48,211 bases of DNA. Origin: an uncultured Bacteroidales bacterium (lineage in GTDB: Bacteria > Bacteroidota > Bacteroidia > Bacteroidales > UBA932). A model generated the notes under the pieces. That model saw only the letters and a list, made by a program, of their open reading frames with translations. It searched no databases and was not told the origin of the DNA. The position numbers and the translations under genes were made by a program. Shown here piece after piece: positions 10,703 through 19,952 of the stretch; positions within the stretch are counted from its first letter, which is position 1, and each line of letters begins with the position of its first letter. Location: assembly GCA_946055165.1 (NCBI GenBank), contig CAMGFA010000010.1:1-48211 (forward strand), in the 5' to 3' direction.

Positions 10703-12553
10703 ATGAAAGGACAAATAGGTGTAACAACCGAGAATATATTTCCGGTTATCAAACAATTCCTGTACAGCGACCACGAGATTTTCCTGCGTGAACTCGTGGC
10801 CAACGCAGTTGATGCCACACGCAAACTCCAGACCCTTGCCGGCACAGGCGAATGGAAGGGAGATCTGGGCGAACTCAAAGTGAGAGTGGAACTCGACGAA
10901 AAGGCCAAAACCCTCAAAATCATAGACAGGGGAATCGGCATGAACGCCGAAGAGGTTGAGAAATACATCAACCAGATTGCCTTCTCATCTGCAGGAGAGT
11001 TTCTGGAGAAATACAAAGACCAGGCAAACGGCATAATCGGCCACTTCGGACTTGGCTTCTACTCCGCCTTTATGGTGAGCAGCAAGGTCACAATAGAGTC
11101 CTTGAGCTGCCGCGAAGGCGAAAAGGCCGTGTTCTGGAGCTGTGACGGCTCTCCGGAGTTCGAGATGAACGAGTGCGTGAAGGAAGACCGCGGTACCACC
11201 ATTACCCTCTACCTCGACTCCGACAGCGAGGAATTCGCCAGCAAAAGCAGAATCGAGCAGCTACTCGGCAAATACTGCAAATTCATGCCTGTTCCTGTTG
11301 TCTTCGGCAAAAAGACCGAGTGGAAAGACGGCAAGAGCGTGGACACCGACGAAGACAATGTGATCAACAACATTGAACCTATCTGGACCAAGGCTCCTTC
11401 AGAGCTCAAGGAAGAGGACTATATGAACTTCTACCACGCCCTCTACCCTATGGAAGAGGACCCTATGTTCTACATCCACCTCAATGTGGACTATCCTTTC
11501 ACCCTCACGGGCGTGCTCTACTTCCCTAAGATCAAGGAGAGGATGGCAATAGACAAGAACAAAATCCAGCTCTACTGCAACCAGATGTTCGTAACCGAGC
11601 ACGTGGACAACATTGTGCCGGACTTCCTCACCCTTCTGCACGGCGTCATAGACTCCCCGGACATTCCGCTCAATGTTAGCCGCAGCTATCTGCAGTCCGA
11701 TGCCAACGTGAAGAAAATCAGCACCTACATCACAAAGAAGGTGGCCGACAGGCTGGAAGACATCTTCAACTCCGAGCGCGAGACCTATGAGCAGAAGTGG
11801 GACAACATCAAGCTCTTCATCGAGTACGGAATGCTCTCCGACGAGAAATTCTGCGAGAGGGCACTCAAGTTCGCCCTGCTCAAGGACACCGAAGGAAAAT
11901 ACTACAGCATAGACGAATACAAGGCCTCCATAGAGGAGAAACAGAAAGACAAGGACAAGAAGCTTGTCTTCCTCTATGCCACAAATACCGAGGAGCAGTA
12001 CAGCTCCATCAAGGCCTGCCGCGAGCTTGGCTACAATGTGCTTCTTATGGACTGCGAGCTCGACAGCCACTTCGTAGGCCTGCTTGAGCAGAAAATCCAG
12101 GACTGCCGCTTTGCCCGCGTGGACTCCGACTCCCCTTCAAGGCTCATCCCGGCAGAAGAGGAAATCAAGCCCGAAATGAGCGACGACGACAAGAAGATAC
12201 TCAGCGAGCTCTTCAAGGCCGCCCTTCCTGCAGGCCCGGAATGGGATGTGGAAGCCGCCAATCTCGGAGAAAACGAAGCTCCGGTGCTCATCACCCAGCA
12301 GGAATTCATGCGCCGCTACCGCGAAATGTCGTCAGTGGGCGGAGGAATGAACTTCTACGGCAGCCTGCCTCAGATGTACACTGTGAAGGTGAATATGGAG
12401 AACAGCCTCATTGCCAAAATATGGGCCGACAGGGAAAACACCGCTGAGCTGCTTCATCAGGTAGTGGATCTGGCCCTGCTTTCCAACGGCCTTCTCAAAG
12501 GCAAGGCTCTGGCCGATTTCATTTCAAGAAGCGAGGAACTGCTCAAGGCTTAG
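10703..12553 (+). CDS. htpG: Chaperone HtpG (Hsp90 family)
   Basis: A 616-residue ATP-dependent cytosolic chaperone. The N-terminal GHKL ATPase has IFLRELVANAVDATRKL, DRGIGMNAEEVEKY and GHFGLGFYSAFMV. The middle domain contains GVLYFPKIKER, VPDFLTLLHGVIDSPDIPLNVSRS (a client and ATP contact loop) and VKKIS. The C-terminal dimerisation region is compact. The length is close to E. coli HtpG. The ATG at 10703 gives the standard MKGQIGVTTENIF start. It converges on uvrB with a 4-base overlap of the stop codons. Confidence 0.97.
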   Translation: MKGQIGVTTENIFPVIKQFLYSDHEIFLRELVANAVDATRKLQTLAGTGEWKGDLGELKVRVELDEKAKTLKIIDRGIGMNAEEVEKYINQIAFSSAGEFLEKYKDQANGIIGHFGLGFYSAFMVSSKVTIESLSCREGEKAVFWSCDGSPEFEMNECVKEDRGTTITLYLDSDSEEFASKSRIEQLLGKYCKFMPVPVVFGKKTEWKDGKSVDTDEDNVINNIEPIWTKAPSELKEEDYMNFYHALYPMEEDPMFYIHLNVDYPFTLTGVLYFPKIKERMAIDKNKIQLYCNQMFVTEHVDNIVPDFLTLLHGVIDSPDIPLNVSRSYLQSDANVKKISTYITKKVADRLEDIFNSERETYEQKWDNIKLFIEYGMLSDEKFCERALKFALLKDTEGKYYSIDEYKASIEEKQKDKDKKLVFLYATNTEEQYSSIKACRELGYNVLLMDCELDSHFVGLLEQKIQDCRFARVDSDSPSRLIPAEEEIKPEMSDDDKKILSELFKAALPAGPEWDVEAANLGENEAPVLITQQEFMRRYREMSSVGGGMNFYGSLPQMYTVKVNMENSLIAKIWADRENTAELLHQVVDLALLSNGLLKGKALADFISRSEELLKA

Positions 12554-14679
12554 TCCTTCCAGACTTTAAGATATTGCTGCAAGGCCCACATTTCGTCTCT
12601 GAAATGTGCGGCCTTGTTGAAATCCAGCTCACTTGCGGCCGCGTGCATCTGCTCGCGGTCTTCTTCTATGAGCTTCTCCACCTGGCTGCGCGACATTGCC
12701 CTAATCACAGGGTCCTGCAGAAGCGCGGCCAAATCGGCCTTTATGCGGCCATTGTCAAAGGCGGCACCCTCCTCACGCAGTGAATCGTGGCCCAGACCGA
12801 CCGATACCCTGCCCTTGCCCAACTCGCTCGGACTCGGGATATAGCGGGGATCGTCATAAGAATTGGGAGCGCTCACCTTGCCGGAGAGTTCGCGGGCAAG
12901 GATGTTCTGTTTGCTCTGAATCTGCTGAGGCACAATATGGTGTAACTTGTTGTACTCTATCTGCTTCTGCCTGCGGCGGTTGGTTTCGCGAATGGTGGCC
13001 TCCATCGAAGGACTCACCTTGTCGGCATACATTATCACCAGTCCGTTCACGTTGCGGGCAGCACGGCCTGCAGTCTGGGTGAGGGCCCTTTCCGTACGCA
13101 GGAAGCCTTCCTTGTCGGCATCGAGAATGGCCACCAGCGAAACCGAAGGGAGGTCCAGACCCTCGCGCAGGAGGTTTACGCCGATGAGAACATCGAAAAG
13201 ACCATTCTTGAAGTCTTCAATTATCTCCACCCTCTCTGCGGTATCTATGTCGGAATGGATGTAGCGGCAGCGGATACCGATGTTGCGCATATAGCGGTCG
13301 AGTTCCTCGGCCATACGCTTGGTGAGTGTGGTCACAAGGCAGCGCTCGTCAAGTTCCGAACGCTTGCGCACCTCCTCCACCAGGTCATCGACCTGGGTCT
13401 CGAGCGGACGGACCTCGATCGGAGGGTCCAGCAGGCCGGTAGGACGCACCACCTGTTCCACCACATAGCCGTCACTGGCTTCGAGCTCATAATCGGCCGG
13501 AGTGGCGCTCACATACACGGTCTGGCCTGTAATGTTCTCGAACTCCTCGAAGGTGAGGGGGCGGTTGTCGGCCGCTGCGGGAAGACGGAAACCGTACTCG
13601 ATGAGGGTGAGCTTGCGGGCCCTGTCGCCGCCGAACATCGCGTGAACCTGGGGCAGGGTCACGTGCGACTCGTCAATGAAAGTGATGAAATCCTTGGGAA
13701 AATAGTCTATGAGGCAGAAAGGCCTCTGGCCCGGGGAGCGGCCGTCGAAATAGCGGCTGTAGTTCTCTATTCCCGGACAATAGCCCATTTCCTTTATCAT
13801 CTCCAAATCGTTCTCCACACGCTGCTGTATTCTCTTGGCTTCCAAGGGCTTGTCCTGCTGCTCGAAATAGTTTATCTGCTGGTACAAATCGTCCTGGATA
13901 TGGCTCACGGCGGCCGCAGAACGTTCCTTGGTGGTAACGAAATTGTTCGCCGGGTAGATGTAAACCTCGTCCAGTTCCTCGAGCTTGACTCCGCTCACAG
14001 GGTCTATCCTGCAGAGCAAGTCGATTTCGTCGCCGAAGAAAATTATGCGCACGGCTTCATCGGCCCCGCTCAGGAAGACATCCACGGTGTCGCCCTTGCT
14101 GCGAAAGTTGCCGCGTTTGAAATCGGCCTCGGTGCGGGAATAGAGGGCATCGACCAGCCTGTAGAGGAGGGAGGTCTGGCTCATGCGCTGGCCGCGGCGA
14201 AGGTGTACGGTCTGCTCGTGGAAATCGTCGGGATTGCCAATGCCGTAGAGGCAGCTCACGGATGAAATCACAATCACATCGCGTCTGCCGCTCAGAAGGG
14301 CCGATGCCGCACTCAGGCGCAGCTTCTCTATCTGTTCGTTGATGGAGAGGTCCTTTTCGATGTAGGTATCGGTAGTGGGAATATAGGCCTCGGGCTGGTA
14401 GTAATCGTAGTAGGAGACGAAATACTCCACGGCATTGTGCGGGAAGAAGGCCTTGAACTCGCCGTAGAGCTGGGCGGCGAGGGTCTTGTTGTGGCTGAGG
14501 ATGAGAGTTGGACGCTGGAGATTCTGAATGACGTTGGCCATTGTGAAGGTCTTGCCCGAACCTGTGACTCCGAGCAGGCAGACCTTGTCCACCCCCTGCG
14601 AGAGGGCATCGCTAAGCTCCTTTATGGCCTGGGGCTGGTCGCCCGATGGAGCGTATTGGGACTCCAGTTCAAACTTCAT
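12550..14679 (-). CDS. uvrB: Excinuclease ABC subunit B
   Basis: The damage-verifying helicase-like subunit of nucleotide excision repair, 709 residues. The Walker A motif is GVTGSGKTFTMANV (about residues 38-51). The beta-hairpin region is SYYDYYQPEAYIP. Walker B-like DESH is in FIDESHVTLPQVH, and motif VI is QTAGRAARN. The C-terminal UVR domain, IEEDREQMHAAASELDFNK, contacts UvrC and UvrA. It is the last gene of the ileS run and starts 13 bases after the gtrA-like gene. Confidence 0.97.
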   Translation of the reverse strand: MKFELESQYAPSGDQPQAIKELSDALSQGVDKVCLLGVTGSGKTFTMANVIQNLQRPTLILSHNKTLAAQLYGEFKAFFPHNAVEYFVSYYDYYQPEAYIPTTDTYIEKDLSINEQIEKLRLSAASALLSGRRDVIVISSVSCLYGIGNPDDFHEQTVHLRRGQRMSQTSLLYRLVDALYSRTEADFKRGNFRSKGDTVDVFLSGADEAVRIIFFGDEIDLLCRIDPVSGVKLEELDEVYIYPANNFVTTKERSAAAVSHIQDDLYQQINYFEQQDKPLEAKRIQQRVENDLEMIKEMGYCPGIENYSRYFDGRSPGQRPFCLIDYFPKDFITFIDESHVTLPQVHAMFGGDRARKLTLIEYGFRLPAAADNRPLTFEEFENITGQTVYVSATPADYELEASDGYVVEQVVRPTGLLDPPIEVRPLETQVDDLVEEVRKRSELDERCLVTTLTKRMAEELDRYMRNIGIRCRYIHSDIDTAERVEIIEDFKNGLFDVLIGVNLLREGLDLPSVSLVAILDADKEGFLRTERALTQTAGRAARNVNGLVIMYADKVSPSMEATIRETNRRRQKQIEYNKLHHIVPQQIQSKQNILARELSGKVSAPNSYDDPRYIPSPSELGKGRVSVGLGHDSLREEGAAFDNGRIKADLAALLQDPVIRAMSRSQVEKLIEEDREQMHAAASELDFNKAAHFRDEMWALQQYLKVWKD

Positions 14680-14692
14680 CGGCAGAAAAGGC

Positions 14693-15091
14693 TTATTTTA
14701 CGGCGCTGTCGATGGACTTGCCGTAAACCACATAACGTTGGAAAAGGAACTCGGTGGTGAGGTTGAGCAGCATGTTTATGCCGGTTGCAATGTACTCGTT
14801 CCACCAGAGATTGCCTGTGAGAAAATGCTCGAGCAGGGTGCTGAGCGGGGTAAAGGCACAATAGTACAGAAAAACCTTGAACATGGCCACAGGCACATTG
14901 GCCGTGGACTTGAAGGTAAACTTGCGGTTGAGCGTGAAATTCCAGAGAACGGAAAGCACAAGGGCGCAAAGATAGGACAGCCAGTAGGACCAGTGTCCCA
15001 ACTCGTTGAACAGCGCGAATGACCCGATTTGGATGACACCCGCGCTGATCGAAAACAATACGAATTTAATGAATCGGAATACTTCTTTCAT
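14693..15091 (-). CDS. GtrA-like small membrane protein
   Basis: A 132-residue protein with four predicted membrane helices and the family pattern FVLFSISAGVIQIGSFALF, WNFTLNRKFTF and a C-terminal FLFQRYVVY. GtrA/DPMS3-type proteins are proposed to flip or help present polyprenyl-linked sugars during surface glycan synthesis. No glycosyltransferase is adjacent, so its pathway is not visible. Its start overlaps the lspA stop by 4 bases (ATGA type), so it is probably translationally coupled to lspA. Confidence 0.85.
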   Translation of the reverse strand: MKEVFRFIKFVLFSISAGVIQIGSFALFNELGHWSYWLSYLCALVLSVLWNFTLNRKFTFKSTANVPVAMFKVFLYYCAFTPLSTLLEHFLTGNLWWNEYIATGINMLLNLTTEFLFQRYVVYGKSIDSAVK

Positions 15092-15609
15092 TGTTTCTTG
15101 TCAAGCGAAGAAAAGAACTTCCACTGGAAAATTAGCAGATAGAATGCGCCACAGGTCACGCAGGCATCGGCAAAATTGAACACAGGAGGGAAGAAGGTGG
15201 CCGAAAACATATCCACAACCCTTCCGAACATAAATGGGGCGTAGTCCCAGATTATGCCGTAGAAGAGGCAGTCGATGATATTTCCTATGGCCCCTGCGGT
15301 TATGAAGGTGAGCCCCACAAGTACGCCGGCGGGGCTGTCCTGGCGGCTGAGCTTCCCTATCCACCAGACAAGGAAAGCCGAGAGTACAATGCGGAAGAGA
15401 GAGAGCAGGAACTTCCCTATCTGGCCGCCGAACTTCATTCCGAAGGCCATTCCCTCATTTTCCACATAGCAGAGGCGGAACCAGTCGCCAAAGACAGGAA
15501 TGACCTCGCCAAGACTCATATTGGTCTTGACGAGCACCTTTATCAACTGGTCCAAAGCAACAAGGGCAAAGCCCAGCAAGAAGAGCCTGAAGCCTTTGGA
15601 AAGTTTCAT
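15088..15609 (-). CDS. lspA: Lipoprotein signal peptidase (signal peptidase II)
   Basis: A 173-residue inner-membrane aspartyl protease that cleaves prolipoprotein signal peptides before the lipidated Cys. The catalytic Asp residues are in GAIGNIIDCL and in FNFADACVTCG. Conserved VENEGMAFG and four hydrophobic segments are present. This activity is needed by the many lipobox-bearing pilus proteins elsewhere in this window. It sits 3 bases after the DksA-like gene. Confidence 0.96.
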   Translation of the reverse strand: MKLSKGFRLFLLGFALVALDQLIKVLVKTNMSLGEVIPVFGDWFRLCYVENEGMAFGMKFGGQIGKFLLSLFRIVLSAFLVWWIGKLSRQDSPAGVLVGLTFITAGAIGNIIDCLFYGIIWDYAPFMFGRVVDMFSATFFPPVFNFADACVTCGAFYLLIFQWKFFSSLDKKQ

Positions 15610-15612
15610 AAA

Positions 15613-16014
15613 CTAGTTCTTGCCTTGTTTTGCCAGCATTTCCTTGGCCTCGACGGTAAGCGTTGCGTGAGGTACAAGACGCAGCCTCTCCTTAGGGATG
15701 AGCTTTCCGGTAACACGGCAGATGCCGTAGGTCTTGTTCTCAATGCGCACGAGAGCCGCCTCGAGATTCTGTATGAACTTGTACTGCCTTTGGGCAAGCT
15801 GCGAAGCCTCTTCCTTTGAGCGCTGTGAAGCGCCGTCGTCCTCCACGGTCTTGAACGATGGAGACGTGTCGTCCACGTCGTTGGCGCCACCGCTTCTTGC
15901 CAGCTCACGATAGGTATTGTACTCCTCCTTTGCCTTGGCAAGCATATCCTCGATAATCTTCTTGAATTCGAGAAGTTCCTCGTCGGAATAACGATTCTTT
16001 AATTCTTCTGCCAT
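15613..16014 (-). CDS. DksA/TraR-family protein with degenerate zinc finger
   Basis: A 133-residue protein with the DksA layout: a long N-terminal coiled coil containing acidic tip residues (VDDTSPS), then a finger-like C-terminal domain, YGICRVTGKLIPKERLRLVPHA. Only one of the four expected Cys zinc ligands remains (in GICRVTG), while the IPKERL core is kept. It may bind the RNA polymerase secondary channel like DksA, probably without zinc. It sits 3 bases after ileS, in a tight run with lspA. Confidence 0.88.
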   Translation of the reverse strand: MAEELKNRYSDEELLEFKKIIEDMLAKAKEEYNTYRELARSGGANDVDDTSPSFKTVEDDGASQRSKEEASQLAQRQYKFIQNLEAALVRIENKTYGICRVTGKLIPKERLRLVPHATLTVEAKEMLAKQGKN

Positions 16015-16017
16015 AAT

Positions 16018-19000
16018 CTAATGTTTATTAACTGTGATTCTGATTTCATCCTTTTCCCAATCAACTTTTGCAGCCGTCTGCGGAGCCTGCTCCAAAGGAA
16101 GCAGTTCCAAATCCGTACTCAAAGTCTGGGCGCAGATGTAATCCTTGTATTCTTTGAGCGCCCCCTCTATCTGTTCATAGGCCTTGCCCTGAGCATAGAT
16201 GCGGGTGCTGATTCTGTCTGTAATCTCCAGTCCGGAGTCCTTGCGTATGCTCTGGACAGGGTGTATGAGTTCGCGGGCCGTACCCTCGCGAAGAAGCTCG
16301 TCGGTCTGGACAATGTCGAGTGCAAGGGTAAGCTGCCCCTCGCTTGCAACCAGCCAGCCCGGCATATCCTCGGAACTGATTTCGTAGTCCACCTTGGAGA
16401 GGGTCACATCGCCCGACGGCAAATGCAGAACATAGCTTTCACTTCCCTCGATGGCGGCAATCTCCTCCTGGCTCAGTCCGGGGAATGCGGCAGCAATCTC
16501 TTTCATCTGCTTGCCGTAGATTTTGCCCAGGGTCTTGAAATTAGGCTTGATCTTCTTGGTGATGATTCCAGTAGTATCGTGCAGGAACTCTATCTGCTTC
16601 ACATTCACCTCCGTAAGGAAGATGTCCTTCACCCTCTCGATATGTTCCTTCACCTTGTCGTCGATTACAGGGACCAGCACCTTGGCCAGAGGCTTGCGCA
16701 CATTGATTCCCACCTTCTTGCGCAGGGCCAGCACAAGGGACGATGCCTTCTGGGCAAAGGACATGCTCTGCTCGAGATCGAGGTCCACCAAAGACTCGTC
16801 CGGCTGCGGCATTGCCTGATAATGAACCGATTCCACCTCAGGATGGAGGTCCTTGTACAGGCGCTCCATAAAGAAAGGCGCAACAGGGGCCGCAAGCAGG
16901 GCAACCTTGGAGAGGCATTCGTAGAGGGTCTGGTAGGCGCTCACCTTGTCTTCCGACAGGCCGCTGCCCCACAAACGCTTTTTGTTCAGGCGGATGTACC
17001 AGTTGGAAAGGTCGTCACAAACGAAATCCTGCACCAGACGGCCAGCCAGAGTGAGGTCGTAATCCTCGTAAGCGGCGAGCACATTGCGGCAAAGGGTGTT
17101 CAGGCGGCTGACAATCCACTTGTCGAACATAGGCCTGCTTTCATAAGGCAGACTGGCCGATGCCGGGTCGAAGCCGTCGATATTGGCGTAGAGCGCGAAT
17201 ACGGAGTAGGAGTTGTAGAGGGTGCCGAAGAACTTGCGGCGGACCTCGTCCACGCCGGCCTCATCGAACTTGAGATTGTCCCAAGGCTGGGCGTTGGTGA
17301 GCATATACCAGCGCAGGGCATCGGCTCCGTAGGTGTCGAGGGCCTTGAACGGATCCACGGCATTGCCTTTGCGCTTTGACATTTTGTCACCGTTCTTGTC
17401 CAGTACCAGACCATTGGAAATCACGCGCCTGAATGCAGGAGTGCCGCTCACCATGGTGTGGATGGCGTGCAGAGTGTAGAACCAGCCGCGGGTCTGGTCC
17501 ACGCCTTCGGCGATGAAATCGGCCGTGGCCCCGAAATCCGGGCTATCGATGCCTCGGAGCCCTGTCTGGGCATAAGGCATTGCACCGCTGTCGAACCACA
17601 CGTCTATGAGGTCGCTCTCGCGCTGCATTCTGCGGCCGCTCGGGCTCACCAGCACAATCTGGTCCACATAAGGGCGGTGGAGGTCTATCTTGTCGTAATT
17701 CTCCTTGGACATGTCTTCAGGGTCGAAGCCCTTGTCCTTAAGAGGGTTGGAGGCCATGAACCCGGCCTGCACGCTCTTCTCGATTTCGGTATAGAGTTCC
17801 TTCACCGAGCCGATGCACAGCTGCTCACGGCCGTCTTCCGTGCACCAGACAGGCAGCGGAGTGCCCCAGTAGCGGGAACGCGAAAGGTTCCAGTCCTGGA
17901 TGTTCTCCAGCCACTTGCCAAAACGCCCAGTTCCGGTGGCTTCCGGCTTCCAGACAATATCGGCATTGAGTTCCATCATCTTCTCTCTCACGGCCGATGC
18001 CTTTATGAACCAGGAGTTCAGAGGGTAGTAGAGCACAGGTTTATCCGTTCTCCAGCAGTGAGGATAGGTATGGAGGTGTTTTTCAATTCTGAAGGCCTTG
18101 TTCTGCGACTTGAGCATAACGCAGATGTCCACATCGAGCGTTGGGGCATCGGCCGGAAGAGAATCGTCGTAGGCGTTCTTCACAAAACGGCCGGCCCATT
18201 CGCGGTAGAGAGCCACATCCACGCTGGACTGCACATAGGCAGGGTCCAGATCTTCAAGTAGATAGAACTTGCCCTGAGGGTCAACCTGGGCCTGAGGGTT
18301 GCCGTCCCTGTCGGTAATGTAGAGGCCCGGAACGCCGGCGGCCTTGGCAACCTTGGCATCGTCGGCACCGAAGGTAGGGGCTATATGCACAATGCCGGTA
18401 CCGTCTTCGGTGGTAACATAGTCGCCGAGGATGACCTTGAAAGCGCCCTCGCCAGGATTGAACCAAGGGATGAGCTGCTCATAGCGCATTCCCTCCAGCT
18501 CCGTTCCCTTGAAGCTGCCCGGAAGCACTTCGTATGCAATCTTGTCGTTGAACCAGGCCGAAACAAGAGCCTCGGCCAGAATATAGGTCGCAGGCTTGCC
18601 GGTATATGGGTTGCTGCTGCGCACCTTCACATAATCTATGTTCGGGCCCACGCAAAGGGCGGTGTTGCTCGGAAGGGTCCAAGGGGTGGTGGTCCAGGCC
18701 AGGAAGTAGAGTTCCTCCTCGCCGAGCACTTTGAACTGCGCACAGCAGGTGGTGTCCTTCACGTCGCGGTAGCAGCCCGGCTGGTTGAGCTCGTGGGAAC
18801 TCAGGCCGGTGCCTGCGGCGGGACTGTAAGGCTGGATGGACTTGCCTTTGTAGAGCAGGCCCTTGGAATATATGTCCTTGAGAAGGTACCAGAGAGTCTC
18901 GATATAGCGGTTGTCGTAGGTGATGTAAGGATCGTCCATATCCACCCAGTAGCCAATCCGCTCGGTAAGGTTGCGCCACTGCTCGGTGTATTTCATAACC

Positions 19001-19368
19001 TCCACGCGGCAGGCCTTGTTGTAGTCCCCGATGGATATTTTCTTGCCTATGTCCTCTTTTTTGATGCCGAGTTTCTTCTCCACGCCCAGCTCCACAGGCA
19101 GGCCGTGGGTGTCCCAACCGGCCCTGCGGCGCACTTTGTAGCCGCACTGGGTCTTGTAGCGGCAGATGGCGTCCTTGATGCTGCGGGCCATAACGTGATG
19201 TATGCCCGGCATTCCGTTGGCGCTCGGCGGGCCCTCGAAGAAAACAAACTCCGGAGCACCCTCCCTCAATTCAAGCGAGCGCTCAAATGCGCCCTTCTCT
19301 TTCCATTCCTCAAGGACCTCATTTCCCACTGCAACCAAATCAAGTCCCTTATACTCTTTAAATGTCAT
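16018..19368 (-). CDS. ileS: Isoleucyl-tRNA synthetase
   Basis: A class I synthetase of 1116 residues that charges tRNA-Ile. The HIGH equivalent is GMPGIHH (residues about 52-58) within FEGPPSANGMPG. The KMSKR loop is near residue 660. The CP1 editing domain contains LAWTTTPWTLPSNTAL. The extended C-terminal half and the PPSANGMPGIHH form resemble the eukaryote-like IleRS2 group, known for low mupirocin sensitivity. It heads the run ileS, dksA-like, lspA, gtrA-like, uvrB. A well-spaced promoter lies upstream at 19392-19423. Confidence 0.97.
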   Translation of the reverse strand: MTFKEYKGLDLVAVGNEVLEEWKEKGAFERSLELREGAPEFVFFEGPPSANGMPGIHHVMARSIKDAICRYKTQCGYKVRRRAGWDTHGLPVELGVEKKLGIKKEDIGKKISIGDYNKACRVEVMKYTEQWRNLTERIGYWVDMDDPYITYDNRYIETLWYLLKDIYSKGLLYKGKSIQPYSPAAGTGLSSHELNQPGCYRDVKDTTCCAQFKVLGEEELYFLAWTTTPWTLPSNTALCVGPNIDYVKVRSSNPYTGKPATYILAEALVSAWFNDKIAYEVLPGSFKGTELEGMRYEQLIPWFNPGEGAFKVILGDYVTTEDGTGIVHIAPTFGADDAKVAKAAGVPGLYITDRDGNPQAQVDPQGKFYLLEDLDPAYVQSSVDVALYREWAGRFVKNAYDDSLPADAPTLDVDICVMLKSQNKAFRIEKHLHTYPHCWRTDKPVLYYPLNSWFIKASAVREKMMELNADIVWKPEATGTGRFGKWLENIQDWNLSRSRYWGTPLPVWCTEDGREQLCIGSVKELYTEIEKSVQAGFMASNPLKDKGFDPEDMSKENYDKIDLHRPYVDQIVLVSPSGRRMQRESDLIDVWFDSGAMPYAQTGLRGIDSPDFGATADFIAEGVDQTRGWFYTLHAIHTMVSGTPAFRRVISNGLVLDKNGDKMSKRKGNAVDPFKALDTYGADALRWYMLTNAQPWDNLKFDEAGVDEVRRKFFGTLYNSYSVFALYANIDGFDPASASLPYESRPMFDKWIVSRLNTLCRNVLAAYEDYDLTLAGRLVQDFVCDDLSNWYIRLNKKRLWGSGLSEDKVSAYQTLYECLSKVALLAAPVAPFFMERLYKDLHPEVESVHYQAMPQPDESLVDLDLEQSMSFAQKASSLVLALRKKVGINVRKPLAKVLVPVIDDKVKEHIERVKDIFLTEVNVKQIEFLHDTTGIITKKIKPNFKTLGKIYGKQMKEIAAAFPGLSQEEIAAIEGSESYVLHLPSGDVTLSKVDYEISSEDMPGWLVASEGQLTLALDIVQTDELLREGTARELIHPVQSIRKDSGLEITDRISTRIYAQGKAYEQIEGALKEYKDYICAQTLSTDLELLPLEQAPQTAAKVDWEKDEIRITVNKH

Positions 19369-19378
19369 TTTTTTTAAC

Positions 19379-19386
19379 TATTTTTG
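19379..19386 (+). promoter_or_regulatory. Candidate -7 element for cvpA-tsaB
   Basis: TATTTTTG matches TAnnTTTG, 38 bases before the cvpA start, within the 56-bp divergent spacer. Confidence 0.4.
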
Positions 19387-19391
19387 AGGCA

Positions 19392-19423
19392 CAAATATAA
19401 CTAATTCAAAAGGCAAATACAAA
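19392..19423 (-). promoter_or_regulatory. Promoter of the ileS run
   Basis: On the minus strand, TTTG (19423-19420) is followed after 20 nt by TATATTTG (19399-19392), a full match to the Bacteroidota promoter, 23 bases from the ileS start. The -33 box ends one base from the cvpA start codon. Confidence 0.65.
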
Positions 19424-19424
19424 T

Positions 19425-19952
19425 ATGAATGTCCTCGACATTATCATTCTGCTGCTCTTCATTCCCGCAATAATAAGGGGAATAAGCAAAGGGCTCATAG
19501 AGCAGGTAGCCGCCTTCGCCTCGCTCGTGGTGAGCTCCTATCTGGCCTATATTTTCAGCGACAAACTCGGCGCATTCCTCTCGCAATGGATAAATGTGGG
19601 GCCGCAACTGCTCTACATCCTGTCCTTCGCCATAATAATAGTTCTGGTGGTGATACTCCTCCAGCTCGTATCGAAACTTGCAACCAAGTTCATCAAAATG
19701 CTGGCAATGGGCTGGATAAACTCGGTTCTGGGCTTTATCTTCGCCATTTTCAACGCAGCGGTGATAATAGGAATAGTGCTGCGTTTCGTACTCTCCTTCT
19801 GCAGCGGCTTTTTGCACATGCCGAGCACCTGGATTGACGAATCCCTGGTTTACCAGCATTTCATAAAACCGGTTACGGATTTCATATTCCCATTCTTCGA
19901 ATCCCTTTTCTCTTCAATAAGCAGTGGTGATGGAGCAGCAAAAATGTGTTGA
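19425..19952 (+). CDS. cvpA: CvpA family membrane protein
   Basis: A 175-residue inner-membrane protein with about four membrane helices. The N terminus, LDIIILLLFIPAIIRGISKG, has the family pattern of a helix followed by a Gly/Lys loop. The family was named for colicin V production and is linked to envelope integrity; its biochemical role is unsettled. It overlaps tsaB by 23 bases, so the two genes form an operon. Confidence 0.87.
   Translation: MNVLDIIILLLFIPAIIRGISKGLIEQVAAFASLVVSSYLAYIFSDKLGAFLSQWINVGPQLLYILSFAIIIVLVVILLQLVSKLATKFIKMLAMGWINSVLGFIFAIFNAAVIIGIVLRFVLSFCSGFLHMPSTWIDESLVYQHFIKPVTDFIFPFFESLFSSISSGDGAAKMC

Noticed and set aside
16021..17379. Long plus-strand open frame opposite ileS
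   Set aside because: It is antisense to a well-conserved synthetase gene; its open state follows from the GC-biased codons of ileS.
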